In this document: positions 19,754-29,476 of the stretch, in pieces
Layout: every line of letters starts with the position of its first letter
How positions within the stretch are numbered: the first letter of the stretch is position 1
Assembly (NCBI RefSeq): GCF_015062935.1
Contig: NZ_SUTM01000013.1
Span: forward strand, 1 to 51,313
DNA: 51,313 bases
Source of the DNA: Methanobrevibacter sp.
GTDB lineage: Archaea; Methanobacteriota; Methanobacteria; Methanobacteriales; Methanobacteriaceae
Direction of reading: 5' to 3'
Translations under genes and position numbers: made by a program
Notes under the pieces: model-generated
What the model was told of the DNA's origin: nothing
Seen by the model: only the letters and a program-made list of their open reading frames with translations
Database searches by the model: none

Positions 19754-21659
19754 CTATATCGTTATAAATTCATCAATATGATTAATTTTAAGTATTTCTT
19801 TAATATTAGTTTTATCTGCATCTGATTTAAAACCACTGTCTTTGAATACAACTCTAGAAGATGAAGAGTTTTTCGTTAATTTTATTATTTCATTAGCTAT
19901 TTCTTTTGTGATATTATTGTCAAGACATATTACTAATGCTCCAAATCCAATTGAATAAATATTATTGTGTTCTTCAATTGGTAAAGTTAAATCAATTCCA
20001 TATTTTAGCATGATTTCATAAACTAAATCTTCATTAGTTCTATCTTCTTTAATATTATCAATTGTTAAAGATTGTTGAAGATTATTGTAATCAGGATCCC
20101 ATTTTTCTAAATTAGAAGAATCTAATTTGAATACTTTAAATCCTATGTCTAAATCTGAGTTTTCAGATTCTTCAACAATTTTATCTCCCGCACGCCTAAT
20201 ACGCTCTTTACCAATTTCACATATGTTTCTATAACCTTCTTTGAATGCATCAGTATTATCATCAATATTTTCAGGAATCTGAACTAAAATAAACTTATTA
20301 TTTTGTTTATTTTCAATATTTAATTCAAAAATGGATTCAGCCGTTGAAGCAGAACCTGAAAAAAAATCAAGATATATTTCATCATTTTCAGATTTAGAAA
20401 AATTTAATAAATATCTCATCAAGGAAACAGGTTTAGGATAATCAAAAATCTTTTTATTACCAAATAATTTCTTTAAATATTTTCCAGCATTTTCTGTTGT
20501 ATCTACATTAACTGATTTATCAATGAAATTCTTTGGGACTTCCGGATCGTATGAATCTTTTTCATATGAAGGAGATAAAGTCTGAGTTTTGATAGAAATT
20601 ATAGTATTATTCCTAATTTCATTTAATAACTTTTCTTGACTCCATTTAAATTTACTAGTTAATTTAATCTCTTTAATAAAAATACCATCTTTAATTTCTG
20701 TATCTTCTTCAAGAATGATTTTATAATTATCAGTTCCATAATAACCTTTTTTTAATACTTGATTTTTTAATTTAGTCTTTACAATATTTTTAGGGAATAT
20801 TAATGTTTTTTCAGAGTTTGTTTGATTTAATAAACCATTATCACTTTTACTAAATTTCATTATACCTTCATATTTAGAATTATTTAGAATTTTTTCATAA
20901 ACTAAAATATATTCAATATTCTTTTTTATTTTTTTAGATAAATTTGGTGGAGTTTCACTTTTATACCAATTAAATTGGCCAATGAAATTTTCCTCACCAA
21001 ATATTTCATTACACAATTTTTTTAAATTTTCAATTTCATTATCATCTATACTTATAAAAATTACACCATCATCTCTTAGAAGATTTCTAGCTAATTTTAA
21101 CCTAGGATACATCATATTTAACCAATTTGAATGATATCTTCCAGATGTTTCAGGATTACTAGTTAATTTAATTCCAATGCTCTCTCTCTCTCTCTCTCTC
21201 TCCTTCAGAATCTAAAACTTGACCAGAAATTTTTAAATAATTTTCTAAATTATCTTGATAATTATCTGGATAAATAAAATCTTTACCTGTATTATATGGC
21301 GGATCAATATAAATAGCTTTTATCTTATTATAATAACCTTTTTGAAGTAATTTAAGAACTTCTAAATTATCACCTTCAATATATAAATTTTGAGTTGTAT
21401 CCCAGTTCTTACTTTCTTCCTTACAAGGCCTTAAAGTTCCAGTAGATTGTTTTTGAGATTCTTTAATAGCTTGAGTTTTACCGGGCCAAGTGAAAGAGTA
21501 CTTTTCACGAGAATCATCAATCTCTTCCCCTAAAATTAATTTTAATTCATCAAAATCAATTTTATCTTCAGTTACTATCTCTGGAAATATTTCTTTTAAT
21601 TTAGAAATATTATCTAAAACTATATCTTTACTTTCTCCATTTAATACAGATTCATTCAT
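19754..21659 (-). CDS. mod: Type III Mod methyltransferase 2, phase-variable, OFF frame
   Basis: This is the second Mod paralog, split the same way. The N-terminal ORF (to 21168) carries YIDPPYNTG. The C-terminal ORF (21115 to 19754) carries LDFFSGSAST and the shared C-terminal domain (LDIGFKVFKLDSSNLEKW). A (TC)11 tract at 21181-21202 lies between them. The first frame reads GEREREREHWN and stops. Gaining one unit joins it to the frame reading TSNPETSGRYHSNW and gives 635 aa. The ATG at 21659 (MNESV) is chosen; GTG 21668 is possible. Its stop touches the mod1 start region. The target-recognition region (YKSETPPNLSKK...) is unrelated in sequence to Mod1 and Mod3. Confidence 0.88.
21181..21202. 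repeat. (TC)11 phase-variation tract in mod2
   Basis: Eleven TC units (GA on the coding strand) are read as Glu-Arg codons. This is the longest simple repeat in the window. Twelve or nine units would fuse the two halves of mod2 into one frame, while eleven leave it OFF. The tract is a strong candidate for slippage. Confidence 0.92.
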
Positions 21660-21668
21660 TTTAATCAC

Positions 21669-23547
21669 TTATATCGTTATAAACTCTGAAATATTATTAA
21701 CTTTTAATATTTCTTTTATATTGGTTTTTTCCGCATCAGAAGCAAATCCACTGTCTTTAAAAAGAACACGAGATATAGATGAATTTTTTGATATTTTTAA
21801 AATTTCATCAGTGATATCTTTTGTGATATTATTGTCTAAACAAATAATTAATGCACCAAAACCAATTGAATAAATATTATCATGTTTTTCAACAGGCAAT
21901 GTTAAATCAATACCATATTTTAACATAATTTCATAAACCAAATCTTCATTAGTTCTATCCTCTTTAATATTATCAATTGTTAAAGATTGTTGAAGATTTT
22001 TGTAGTCTGGATCCCATTTTTCTAGATTTGAAGAATCTAGTTTAAAAACTTTAAATCCAATATCCAACTCTTTATTTTCTGAATCTTTAATAATATTTTC
22101 TCCAGCTCGACGAATTCTTTCTTTCCCAATTTCACAAATATTCGCATAACCTTCATTATAAGCTTCTGATTTTTCATCAGTAGCCTCAGGAATTTGAACC
22201 AAAATAAATCGTCTATTACTATTTTCTTCAGCATTAAGTTTTAAAACACCATGTGCAGTTGATGAAGAACCTCCAAAGAAATCTAAGATAATTGAATTTT
22301 TATCAGAACCAACTTTCTGAATAAATTTAATTAAATCCAATGGCTTTGGAAATGAAAAAACATTTTTCTCCATAATTTCATTAAAATCATTACTTCCTTT
22401 TCCATTTGAAAAATCAATTAATGCCCTATATGGATTTTCTCGAATATATGGTTCATTATTATTATCAACGAATTGATATTGTTTAATATAAACTTTCCAT
22501 TCAGAATCTCTCTTTTTAAATTCAATGAAATTATTTTCCAAACCCCATTTAAATTTTGGTTCACTCCATCTCCAGGTATTTGGTTTTCCTTTTTTACCTC
22601 CAGAAAAAATGATATTTCCATCAGGTGTTGTTATTGGATAATCCATCTTTTCACTATAAGAACCACTATAGTTTAAATCTCTTAAATAATATTTTCCTCT
22701 TTTTTCAACAAATTCATCAGAAAATTTATATTTCGGATCATCATCAACATTGACAGGTTCTTGATTAATTTTAACTTCTTCAATATTTTTTGCATAACAT
22801 AATATATAATCAAATTCAATTGCTATATTTTTACTATCATGACCACTTCCAGATTTATTTTTTCTAACAAAATTACAAATAAAATTTGATTCACCGAATA
22901 TTTCATCACATAATTTTTTTAGATTAAATTCTTCATTATCATCAATACTAATGAAAATAACTCCATCATTAGTTAATAAGTTTCTAGCTAATTTTAATCT
23001 TGGATACATCATATTCAACCAATTACTATGATAACGACCTTGTGTTTCAGTATTTGTAGTCAATTTAACACCAAATGGTGTGTGTGTAGTCTTCTAAATC
23101 TGAAACTTGTCCAGAAATTTTTAAATAATTTTCTAAATTATCTTTATAATCATCAGAATAAACAAAATCTTTACCGGTATTATAAGGAGGATCAATATAA
23201 ATAGCTTTAATTTTATTATAATAACTTTTTTGAAGTAATTTAAGAACTTCTAAGTTATCTCCTTCAATATATAAGTTTTGAGTTGAATCCCAGTTTTTGC
23301 TCTCTTCCTTAAAAGGCCTTAAAGTTCCTGTTGATTGTTTTTGTGATTCGCGAATAGCTTGTGTTTTACCAGGCCAAGTAAAATTATATTTTTCATGAGA
23401 ACCATCTATAAATTCACCAAAATTTGATTTAAATTTATCAAAATTAATTTTATCTTCACTAACAATATCTGGAAAAAGTTCTTTTAAAATTTCAATATTT
23501 TCATGAACAATATCCTTACTTTCTCCACTTAGTTTAGTTTCAATCAT
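21669..23547 (-). CDS. mod: Type III Mod methyltransferase 3, phase-variable, OFF frame
   Basis: This is the first mod gene in transcription order. The N-terminal ORF (23547 to 23065) has YIDPPYNTG. The C-terminal ORF (about 23063 to 21669) has ILDFFGGSSST and the common C-terminal domain. A short GT tract at 23078-23087 separates them. The first frame ends DYTHTIWC. One more GT unit joins it to VKLTTNTETQGRYHSNW and gives 626 aa. The ATG directly follows the DUF4391 stop. The target-recognition region (VRKNKSGSGHDSKN...TWRWSEPKFKWG) is distinct from those of Mod1 and Mod2. Confidence 0.86.
23078..23087. repeat. (GT)5 short dinucleotide tract in mod3
   Basis: Five GT units lie at the same point of the gene as the longer tracts in mod1 and mod2. 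The gene is OFF by one unit. The tract is short, so its slippage rate may be lower. It may be a contracted state of a once longer tract. Confidence 0.7.
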
Positions 23548-24342
23548 TTACTCACCTTTTAATTCATTAATTAATTTTTCTTTTTCAATCTTAAACTTAT
23601 GAGCTTCAATATTCAAATCCATTTTACGATTAAAATTATCTTCTTCAGAAATCTTTTTTTCAATTTCTTTAATTTTTTCATCAAAAACAGAAATTTCATC
23701 ATATATTCTTTCAATTTTCTTAATTGGCAGATAAACTGGCTCTCCAGCAATGATTGCAGCATCATGTTGCACTATTGCTTCAAGATAATTATTGTAAAAT
23801 TTATAGAAATCACTACGCTCTAAATTATCGAATTGTATTTTTGTTATAAAATCATCTTCAATTTCACTTAAATTATCAATGTCCATCCAGTTTGTTGATC
23901 TTTTTTTGCCGTCAAGTACGATTTTATCATAATCTTGTTTGCTTTCACGTATATGTGATGCATAAAATTTCAATTCATTTTCATATTGTATTGTTAAAAT
24001 TAATGGATAAGGGATAAAACGCATGACAATATCTGCAATCCTATCAATTTTATCATCTTCTTTGAATTTCCCAACACCAATCTTGTGAACGTTATCATAT
24101 TTTAGGTTAATGTTGATTAATTCAACTTCATCATATCTCCTTTCACTATCTTCATATGGACTTACTCTAATATTATCTTCAGTAAAGTTATAGCACCATT
24201 TAATCTGTTTTATTAAATCCGTGAAAATTTTTTTATCTTTAGTTTTAGAGTCAGCAGCCTCAAAAATATCTTTTTTTGGTATTACACTGTCAACAATACA
24301 ATCCATTGGAACTTCAAGAATATCTTCAATTAAAACCATCAT
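23548..24342 (-). CDS. DUF4391 domain protein, helicase-Mod partner
   Basis: This 264-aa protein matches the DUF4391 family as I recall it (IPKKDIFEAAD; LIKQIKWCYNF; DRIADIVMRFIPYPLIL; KRSTNWMD). The C-terminus is a coiled coil (KIKEIEKKISEEDN...KEKLINELKGE). Members are usually found between an SNF2-type helicase and type III-like Mod/Res genes, as here. The start overlaps the helicase stop (AGGTGATATGATG). The biochemical role is unknown; a structural adaptor in the helicase-Mod complex is a guess. Confidence 0.78.
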   Translation of the reverse strand: MMVLIEDILEVPMDCIVDSVIPKKDIFEAADSKTKDKKIFTDLIKQIKWCYNFTEDNIRVSPYEDSERRYDEVELININLKYDNVHKIGVGKFKEDDKIDRIADIVMRFIPYPLILTIQYENELKFYASHIRESKQDYDKIVLDGKKRSTNWMDIDNLSEIEDDFITKIQFDNLERSDFYKFYNNYLEAIVQHDAAIIAGEPVYLPIKKIERIYDEISVFDEKIKEIEKKISEEDNFNRKMDLNIEAHKFKIEKEKLINELKGE

Positions 24343-24343
24343 A

Positions 24344-27300
24344 TCACCTGATAATTAAAAATGTAATTAACTCAAATTCTTCAAGTCCATCAATGTCTTT
24401 TTTAACAACTGCTGTTCCACCTTTTTTAAACAGGCTTTTAACACCAGTTTCTTGTTTTTTACCCAATATATCTTCAATTGTTTCAACTAATAACTCAGAA
24501 TACATTGACATATCTTTTCCATCTTTAGTATCATAGTTAAATTCTTTAACAAGATTCACTAATACTTCTTTTTTACCAAGACATAATTTCTTATAGTAAT
24601 CTAAGACTTTTTTAGATTTAATGTATGAAAATTTAACTTCTGAATCCTCACCAATATAAACAAGATAATATGGACTTAACGGATTTTTCTCTAAGTTTTC
24701 AGTTGTACCAGAAACCTGTTTTAGTAAAAATATCACTCCAGGTTCAACTTCTTCTAGAATATCTGATGGAATTTGAGTAATTGAATATATTCCTCTTGGA
24801 GCTTTTTCAAGTTCAGATTTATTTTCTTTCATATAATCCATTAATTCTATCTTAAAGTCATTGAATGTTAAATCTGTAATTGAAATTGAATTTCCAATAT
24901 CTTCTAAATCAAGAACTCTATCTTGTAATTCTTCCAATTGATTTTTACGATAAGTTAAATCGTTCATTTTTTGATCATCAGAAATAATGTTTTCTTCACC
25001 TGTTGCTGACACATCTACCATTACCATACGATTTTTAACACGTGCTTCAAGGTCAATGTATTCATCAAGTTCCATGTTTGGCCAAAAGTTTACAAGTTGA
25101 ATTTGTTTATTTTCAGATCCAATCCTATCAATTCTTCCAAATCTTTGAATAATACGTACTGGATTCCAGTGAATATCATAATTAATTAAATAATCGCAAT
25201 CTTGTAGGTTTTGACCTTCAGAAATACAATCAGTACAAATTAAAATATCAATTTCATCAGTTGCATCAGGTTCAATATTTGCTCTTTCTTTTGATTTTGG
25301 TGAGAAATTTGTTAAAATTTCATTTAAATCACTTTGAGTAACATTAGATAAAGTTGTTTTATTTGAATCCCCACCAGTAACTAATGCAGAGTGAACTCCA
25401 AATTCATCTAAAGCCCATGAGTTAATATTTTTATATAAATATTTTGCAGTATCAGCAAATGCTGTGAAGATTATAATTTTTTTATTTCCAGGGTTAATCG
25501 GATTGATAATTTTATTTTTAATCTTTTCTTTTAAATCAGATAATTTTTTATCTCTATCTGGAGTAATTTCATTAGCCTTTTTAAGTAACTCTTCAAGTTT
25601 GATTTTATCTAACTCTAAATCTCCTCTCCATTTAAGTTCATCAATATCCTGAAGCAAAACCTTCCTTTTCTTACCAATCATTAAATTATCCCAATCTTCA
25701 TCATCATCTTCTAAGTTAATGTTATTGATACCTAAATCAGGATTATAATCAACCCCTTTATCTAATTTCTTTAAAGTATCATCAATTAAATAAAGAATCC
25801 TTTGTGTTGTAAGTTTAAATGCATGAATAGAACTTTCCATACGTTTCAGGAGATTGATTCTCATCAAATGGGTTACATTAACATCACGGTCTAGTTGTTT
25901 AAATGTTGAACCCCTACCTACAACCATATCATATTTTTCTTCATATTCGTGTTTTTTATCTAATCGAATATATCTCATTGGAGAATATATTGCCATTTCT
26001 AGACTTGAAATATCTCTATTAATTGATTCCAGGGGTGGAAACATCTCTTCCGTATCAATTTCTGATTTTACATTAATAGGCCGTAGCCTTTCTGGGAAAT
26101 CTCCAATTTCAGCTAAATCATAATATTTTTCAATATGTCTTCTTGAACGTGCAATAGTTAATGTATCTAATAATTGGAAATAATCTAAATCAATTGTATC
26201 TACAAAACTAGCTCCAGTTCTTTCTGATTCAGGCTTTTTAGACCATTTATTAAAAGCCATCTGTGCATTTTTAAGTGTTGTTTCAATACTTTTAATACCT
26301 GCATCAACTAATGCATCATCTTGGTCTTCTGTAATAAATGCAATCTGATTTTTAATATCAGTCATTTTATTGTTAACAGGTGTAGCAGATAACATTAACA
26401 AACGTGTTTTATGTCCTCCTTTAATGATTTCATTCATTAATTTTTGATAACGTGTTGTGCGATCTTTAACAGCTGGATTGTTTCTAAAGTTATGAGATTC
26501 ATCAATAACAACTAAATCATAATTTCCCCAGTTAATTGTTTTAAGGTCAATATCCCCAGACATTCCTCTTTCACGACTTAAATCTGTGTGATTTAGCACA
26601 TCATAGTTAAATCTGTCATCAACAAAAATGTTTCTTTTATCATTTTTAGTGTATATTGTCCAGTTGTCTCTGAGTTTTTTAGGAACTAATACTAAAACAC
26701 GGTCATTTCTTGACTCATAATACTTGATTACTGCTAGTGCTGTGAAAGTCTTACCTAAACCAACACTATCCGCTAAAATACAACCATTGTATTTCTCAAT
26801 TTTATCAATTACACCAATAGCGGCGTCTTTTTGGAATTTATATAATTTATTCCAAATTTGAGATTCTTTTAGGTTGTTTCCTTTACGAACAATATTATCT
26901 TCATCCAATGAATCCAATTCATTAGAAAAAATATTATAAAGTGATAAAAAGTAAATAAACTCTGCAGGATTTTCCTTGTGCATTGTCTGCATCTGATTTA
27001 AAACTTCCTCTTTAACATCTTCTAAATAATCATCATTTTCCCATAAGAAGTTAAATTGCATTAATGATGATTGTGTGAAATCTTTTCCATAAACGCACTG
27101 GTTCATGTCTTGTCTGTCTGATTTTTTTAATCCTAATCCCGCAATTGTAAAATCAACAGTTCCATTAATGGCAATATCAGTATCATCACCATTATCAACA
27201 CAAATCATACGTGGCTGTGCTTCATTAGGAGTTTTAAATGATTTTATTTCAACTTTCTCACGAATCCATTCAGAACATTCTTTAGAAATAGATCCCTGTG

Positions 27301-27604
27301 TTAATTCATTTTTAAGTTTAATTTCATAATCTCCTCCAAAAATAGAGTTATTATCAATGTAGTATTGGCGTGATTCTTTAGTATTATCTTTTAAAAAACT
27401 AGGTTTTGTGTAAATAAAACGCATATTGTCAATTTTATTTAAATCTTTTTTAAGATTATCATAAGCATACATTGAAAATAATGCTGAAATAACTGAAAGC
27501 TTAGAACCTTTTTTAATGTTTTCAGTTAGTTCCTGATAAACAAAATTAAACTTGTTATCTAAAATTTTAGGAGCTTTCACAGTCAATTTAACCAACCTTA
27601 ACAA
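24344..27604 (-). CDS. SNF2/RapA-type helicase with N-terminal PLD-like domain
   Basis: This superfamily 2 translocase of about 1080 aa heads the type III operon. Residues 1-180 look like a phospholipase D-type nuclease fold as in other defence helicases (KLSVISALFSMYAYDNL...DIAINGTVDFTIAGLG), but I see no clear HKD pair. Walker A (ADSVGLGKTFTA) is near residue 277 and the DESH box (VVIDESHNFRNN) near 365. Motifs V/VI read CISEGQNLQDCDYLINYD and IIQRFGRIDRIGS. The start is uncertain: TTG 27604 lies inside a palindrome, and TTG 27595, TTG 27586 or GTG 27580 may be used instead. Confidence 0.85.
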   Translation of the reverse strand: MLRLVKLTVKAPKILDNKFNFVYQELTENIKKGSKLSVISALFSMYAYDNLKKDLNKIDNMRFIYTKPSFLKDNTKESRQYYIDNNSIFGGDYEIKLKNELTQGSISKECSEWIREKVEIKSFKTPNEAQPRMICVDNGDDTDIAINGTVDFTIAGLGLKKSDRQDMNQCVYGKDFTQSSLMQFNFLWENDDYLEDVKEEVLNQMQTMHKENPAEFIYFLSLYNIFSNELDSLDEDNIVRKGNNLKESQIWNKLYKFQKDAAIGVIDKIEKYNGCILADSVGLGKTFTALAVIKYYESRNDRVLVLVPKKLRDNWTIYTKNDKRNIFVDDRFNYDVLNHTDLSRERGMSGDIDLKTINWGNYDLVVIDESHNFRNNPAVKDRTTRYQKLMNEIIKGGHKTRLLMLSATPVNNKMTDIKNQIAFITEDQDDALVDAGIKSIETTLKNAQMAFNKWSKKPESERTGASFVDTIDLDYFQLLDTLTIARSRRHIEKYYDLAEIGDFPERLRPINVKSEIDTEEMFPPLESINRDISSLEMAIYSPMRYIRLDKKHEYEEKYDMVVGRGSTFKQLDRDVNVTHLMRINLLKRMESSIHAFKLTTQRILYLIDDTLKKLDKGVDYNPDLGINNINLEDDDEDWDNLMIGKKRKVLLQDIDELKWRGDLELDKIKLEELLKKANEITPDRDKKLSDLKEKIKNKIINPINPGNKKIIIFTAFADTAKYLYKNINSWALDEFGVHSALVTGGDSNKTTLSNVTQSDLNEILTNFSPKSKERANIEPDATDEIDILICTDCISEGQNLQDCDYLINYDIHWNPVRIIQRFGRIDRIGSENKQIQLVNFWPNMELDEYIDLEARVKNRMVMVDVSATGEENIISDDQKMNDLTYRKNQLEELQDRVLDLEDIGNSISITDLTFNDFKIELMDYMKENKSELEKAPRGIYSITQIPSDILEEVEPGVIFLLKQVSGTTENLEKNPLSPYYLVYIGEDSEVKFSYIKSKKVLDYYKKLCLGKKEVLVNLVKEFNYDTKDGKDMSMYSELLVETIEDILGKKQETGVKSLFKKGGTAVVKKDIDGLEEFELITFLIIR

Positions 27605-27630
27605 TATTGTTAACTAGTTATAATATTGTT
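27600..27630. promoter_or_regulatory. Operator-like palindrome and repeat between helicase and RHH genes
   Basis: AACAATATTGTT (27600-27611) is a perfect 12-bp palindrome. Its half AATATTGTT recurs at 27622-27630, 19 bp later. It lies between the divergent R-M operon and two ribbon-helix-helix genes, as expected for their operator. It overlaps the first possible start of the helicase gene, which favours a start further in. Confidence 0.5.
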
Positions 27631-27693
27631 GTGAATGCAATATAAGTTTTTATATTATAAACTTATTTATCCAATGAATATATAACTAAAATT

Positions 27694-27840
27694 ATGTCAG
27701 AGACAAGTAAAACTACAATAAATATACCAAAAGATATGAAAAAAGAATTGAAAAAGATTGCTATTGATGAAGATACTTCTCTTTCAGGTTTAATTTTAAA
27801 AATGATTGAAGAAGATTTAAAAAATAGAAAAACTGAATAG
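27694..27840 (+). CDS. Small ribbon-helix-helix (CopG/Arc-like) regulator 1
   Basis: This 48-aa protein has an N-terminal strand TTINIPKDMKKELKK, then two helices (IAIDEDTSLSGLILKMIEEDL). That is the ribbon-helix-helix fold, a dimeric DNA-binding unit. It diverges from the type III restriction operon and is followed after 5 nt by a second gene of the same kind. Its likely role is to repress the divergent operon through the palindrome at 27600-27611. This is inferred from context. Confidence 0.75.
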   Translation: MSETSKTTINIPKDMKKELKKIAIDEDTSLSGLILKMIEEDLKNRKTE

Positions 27841-27845
27841 ATATC

Positions 27846-27989
27846 ATGACTGAGATGAAAAAAACTACATTTAAAATGCCTGTTGAGTTAAAAAATCAGG
27901 TGAAATTATTGGCAAAAAAGCAAAATACTACAATGCAGACTTTAATTTTGGAAATGCTTAGGGAAGGTTATGAATCAAGAAAAAAATAA
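27846..27989 (+). CDS. Small ribbon-helix-helix regulator 2
   Basis: This 47-aa protein reads KKTTFKMPVELKNQVKLLAKK followed by TTMQTLILEMLREGYESRKK, again ribbon-helix-helix. It lies 5 nt after the first such gene and is probably co-transcribed. The two are only distantly similar, so they may form a heterodimer or recognise different sites. No clear ribosome site is seen. Confidence 0.72.
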   Translation: MTEMKKTTFKMPVELKNQVKLLAKKQNTTMQTLILEMLREGYESRKK

Positions 27990-28352
27990 ACCCTAACATT
28001 TCTGTGCTTTAATTTGTAAAATAAAATTAGCATGCAAATTTTCTACAAATTATTTTTTAAAACTGCTTCTTCATACAATTCTGAATTAATTTTAACTTTA
28101 TTTTTTCTTAAAATATTTTTTAATGACTTAGTGCAAATAAAACAATCAAAAACTTGATTATTTGTAATTGAAATTCTACATAATCTATTAAGTGTGAACT
28201 AGAGATTTAGAATCAATTTTCATTTTATATAAATCCACTTTAAAATTGTCATCTAATTGTTTTTCATTTTTTGTTAAATGTAGGTATTAAAGAATTATAA
28301 TCTGAGAAAAAGTTTTTTCTAATATGATATTTAAAATTAATAATTGATTATT
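27990..28352. other. Intergenic region with a possible gene remnant
   Basis: This 363-nt AT-rich gap has no complete gene. On the minus strand (about 28043-28200) an open frame without a start reads RLCRISITNNQVFDCF and ICTKSLKNILRKNKVK, which looks protein-like and may be the end of a decayed gene. A TATA-like ATTTAAAATTAA near 28328-28340 could serve the next plus-strand gene. Confidence 0.3.
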
Positions 28353-29420
28353 ATGTTAAACGATTTAAGTATGTTAAATGGGATTGATTTTTCTAAAAAA
28401 TATGTTAATAGTGATGGATTACGATCTGGCGATTTAGACAATATTCTTTCTAAACAAAAAAATAAATGTACATTTGATTTACCCTCACCAATTAGTGATA
28501 ATAGTACTGTTGACGATTTTCCGGATTTAAATTATGCAATATTATATGCTCATTATTTAGGGGATATCAATTCTCAATGTTATATTTTTATTAATGTAAA
28601 TGCTGATGAGATTGAAAGGAGAAGATTCCAAAAACATGTGATTAATATTGCTATTAATAGTGGTCATTTAATCGATATGGGTGGTAATTGGGGTCTTGAT
28701 GTTACAGAACAAGATTTAAATTATTTTTTTAATATGGAAGAGTTAAAAGATGTATTATATAAATATAAACTAAAAAGGTCAGGTAATAAATCTGTTTTAA
28801 TTAGTAGGATTACAGAAAATTTAACACAGGAACAAATAAACTATGAATTCCCACCTGAATTATGGGATTATCAATTTAAAGTAACAGAATCTGGCATAGA
28901 TTACGTTAAAAGGTTTAAATATATTGAAATGGTCCCTTTTAATTTTACATTTGAAGAATATTTATTATTATGTGAAAAAAATCCTCAATATTCTTCAAAA
29001 GATATCATTTTTTGTTTATGTTATCAGGATTGGTTGCAATTGGGAGAAAATCGATTTTCTACAATTAAATTATTGAACATTGATGAAATTAATAGATATT
29101 GTAAACAGGAATTTATGGAATCTTTCTATAGTGACTCAGAGTATATTATTCCCCTTTATGAAAAAATCATATCTGGTTGTTTGAGTGGAGACATTGGATT
29201 TTACAAAGAAGAGTTTGATGTGTACATGAAGGAGGTTGCTTGCGAACCTAAAGATAATCTTGAATTATTTGAAAATGAAGCTAATAAATATTTTAGAAAT
29301 TATGAGTATGAAAAAGCTTTAGAATATTATTTAAAAGCTCAAGAAGTATCTCCATTAGAAAATCATTTTCAACAAGATATAGAATTATGTAAAGAGAAAA
29401 TCAATAAAAAGAATTATTAA
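28353..29420 (+). CDS. SAP-domain and TPR hypothetical protein
   Basis: This protein of about 355 aa has a SAP-like helix-extension-helix near residues 126-160 (MEELKDVLYKYKLKRSGNKS...ISRITENL), a motif that binds DNA. The C-terminal 60 residues are TPR-like (ANKYFRNYEYEKALEYYLKAQ). The N-terminal and middle parts are unassigned. ATG 28353 is preferred over TTG 28344. It is monocistronic: a hairpin follows its stop and the next gene has its own TATA box. A defence accessory role is possible from location only. Confidence 0.65.
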   Translation: MLNDLSMLNGIDFSKKYVNSDGLRSGDLDNILSKQKNKCTFDLPSPISDNSTVDDFPDLNYAILYAHYLGDINSQCYIFINVNADEIERRRFQKHVINIAINSGHLIDMGGNWGLDVTEQDLNYFFNMEELKDVLYKYKLKRSGNKSVLISRITENLTQEQINYEFPPELWDYQFKVTESGIDYVKRFKYIEMVPFNFTFEEYLLLCEKNPQYSSKDIIFCLCYQDWLQLGENRFSTIKLLNIDEINRYCKQEFMESFYSDSEYIIPLYEKIISGCLSGDIGFYKEEFDVYMKEVACEPKDNLELFENEANKYFRNYEYEKALEYYLKAQEVSPLENHFQQDIELCKEKINKKNY

Positions 29421-29432
29421 ATATTTAAATTC

Positions 29433-29468
29433 AGAGATTATACTTTTAATCAACATAATCTCTCTTTA
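29433..29468 (+). terminator. Hairpin terminator after the SAP-TPR gene
   Basis: AGAGATTAT (29433-29441) and ATAATCTCT (29455-29463) form a perfect 9-bp stem 13 nt after the stop codon. It is followed by CTTTAAAA, so the T tract is weak. Confidence 0.5.
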
Positions 29469-29476
29469 AAAAACCT

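Noticed and set aside
17833-23547. Mod splits as simple sequencing errors
   Set aside because: All three breaks sit on dinucleotide tracts at the same point of the gene, and each is repaired by exactly one repeat unit. Error remains possible for a single locus but not as the simplest reason for all three.
7724-27604. BREX or DISARM system
   Set aside because: The helicase with PLD-like part recalls DISARM, but there is no PglZ, PglX, BrxC or DrmA/DrmB. The methyltransferases are type III Mods with a standard Res.
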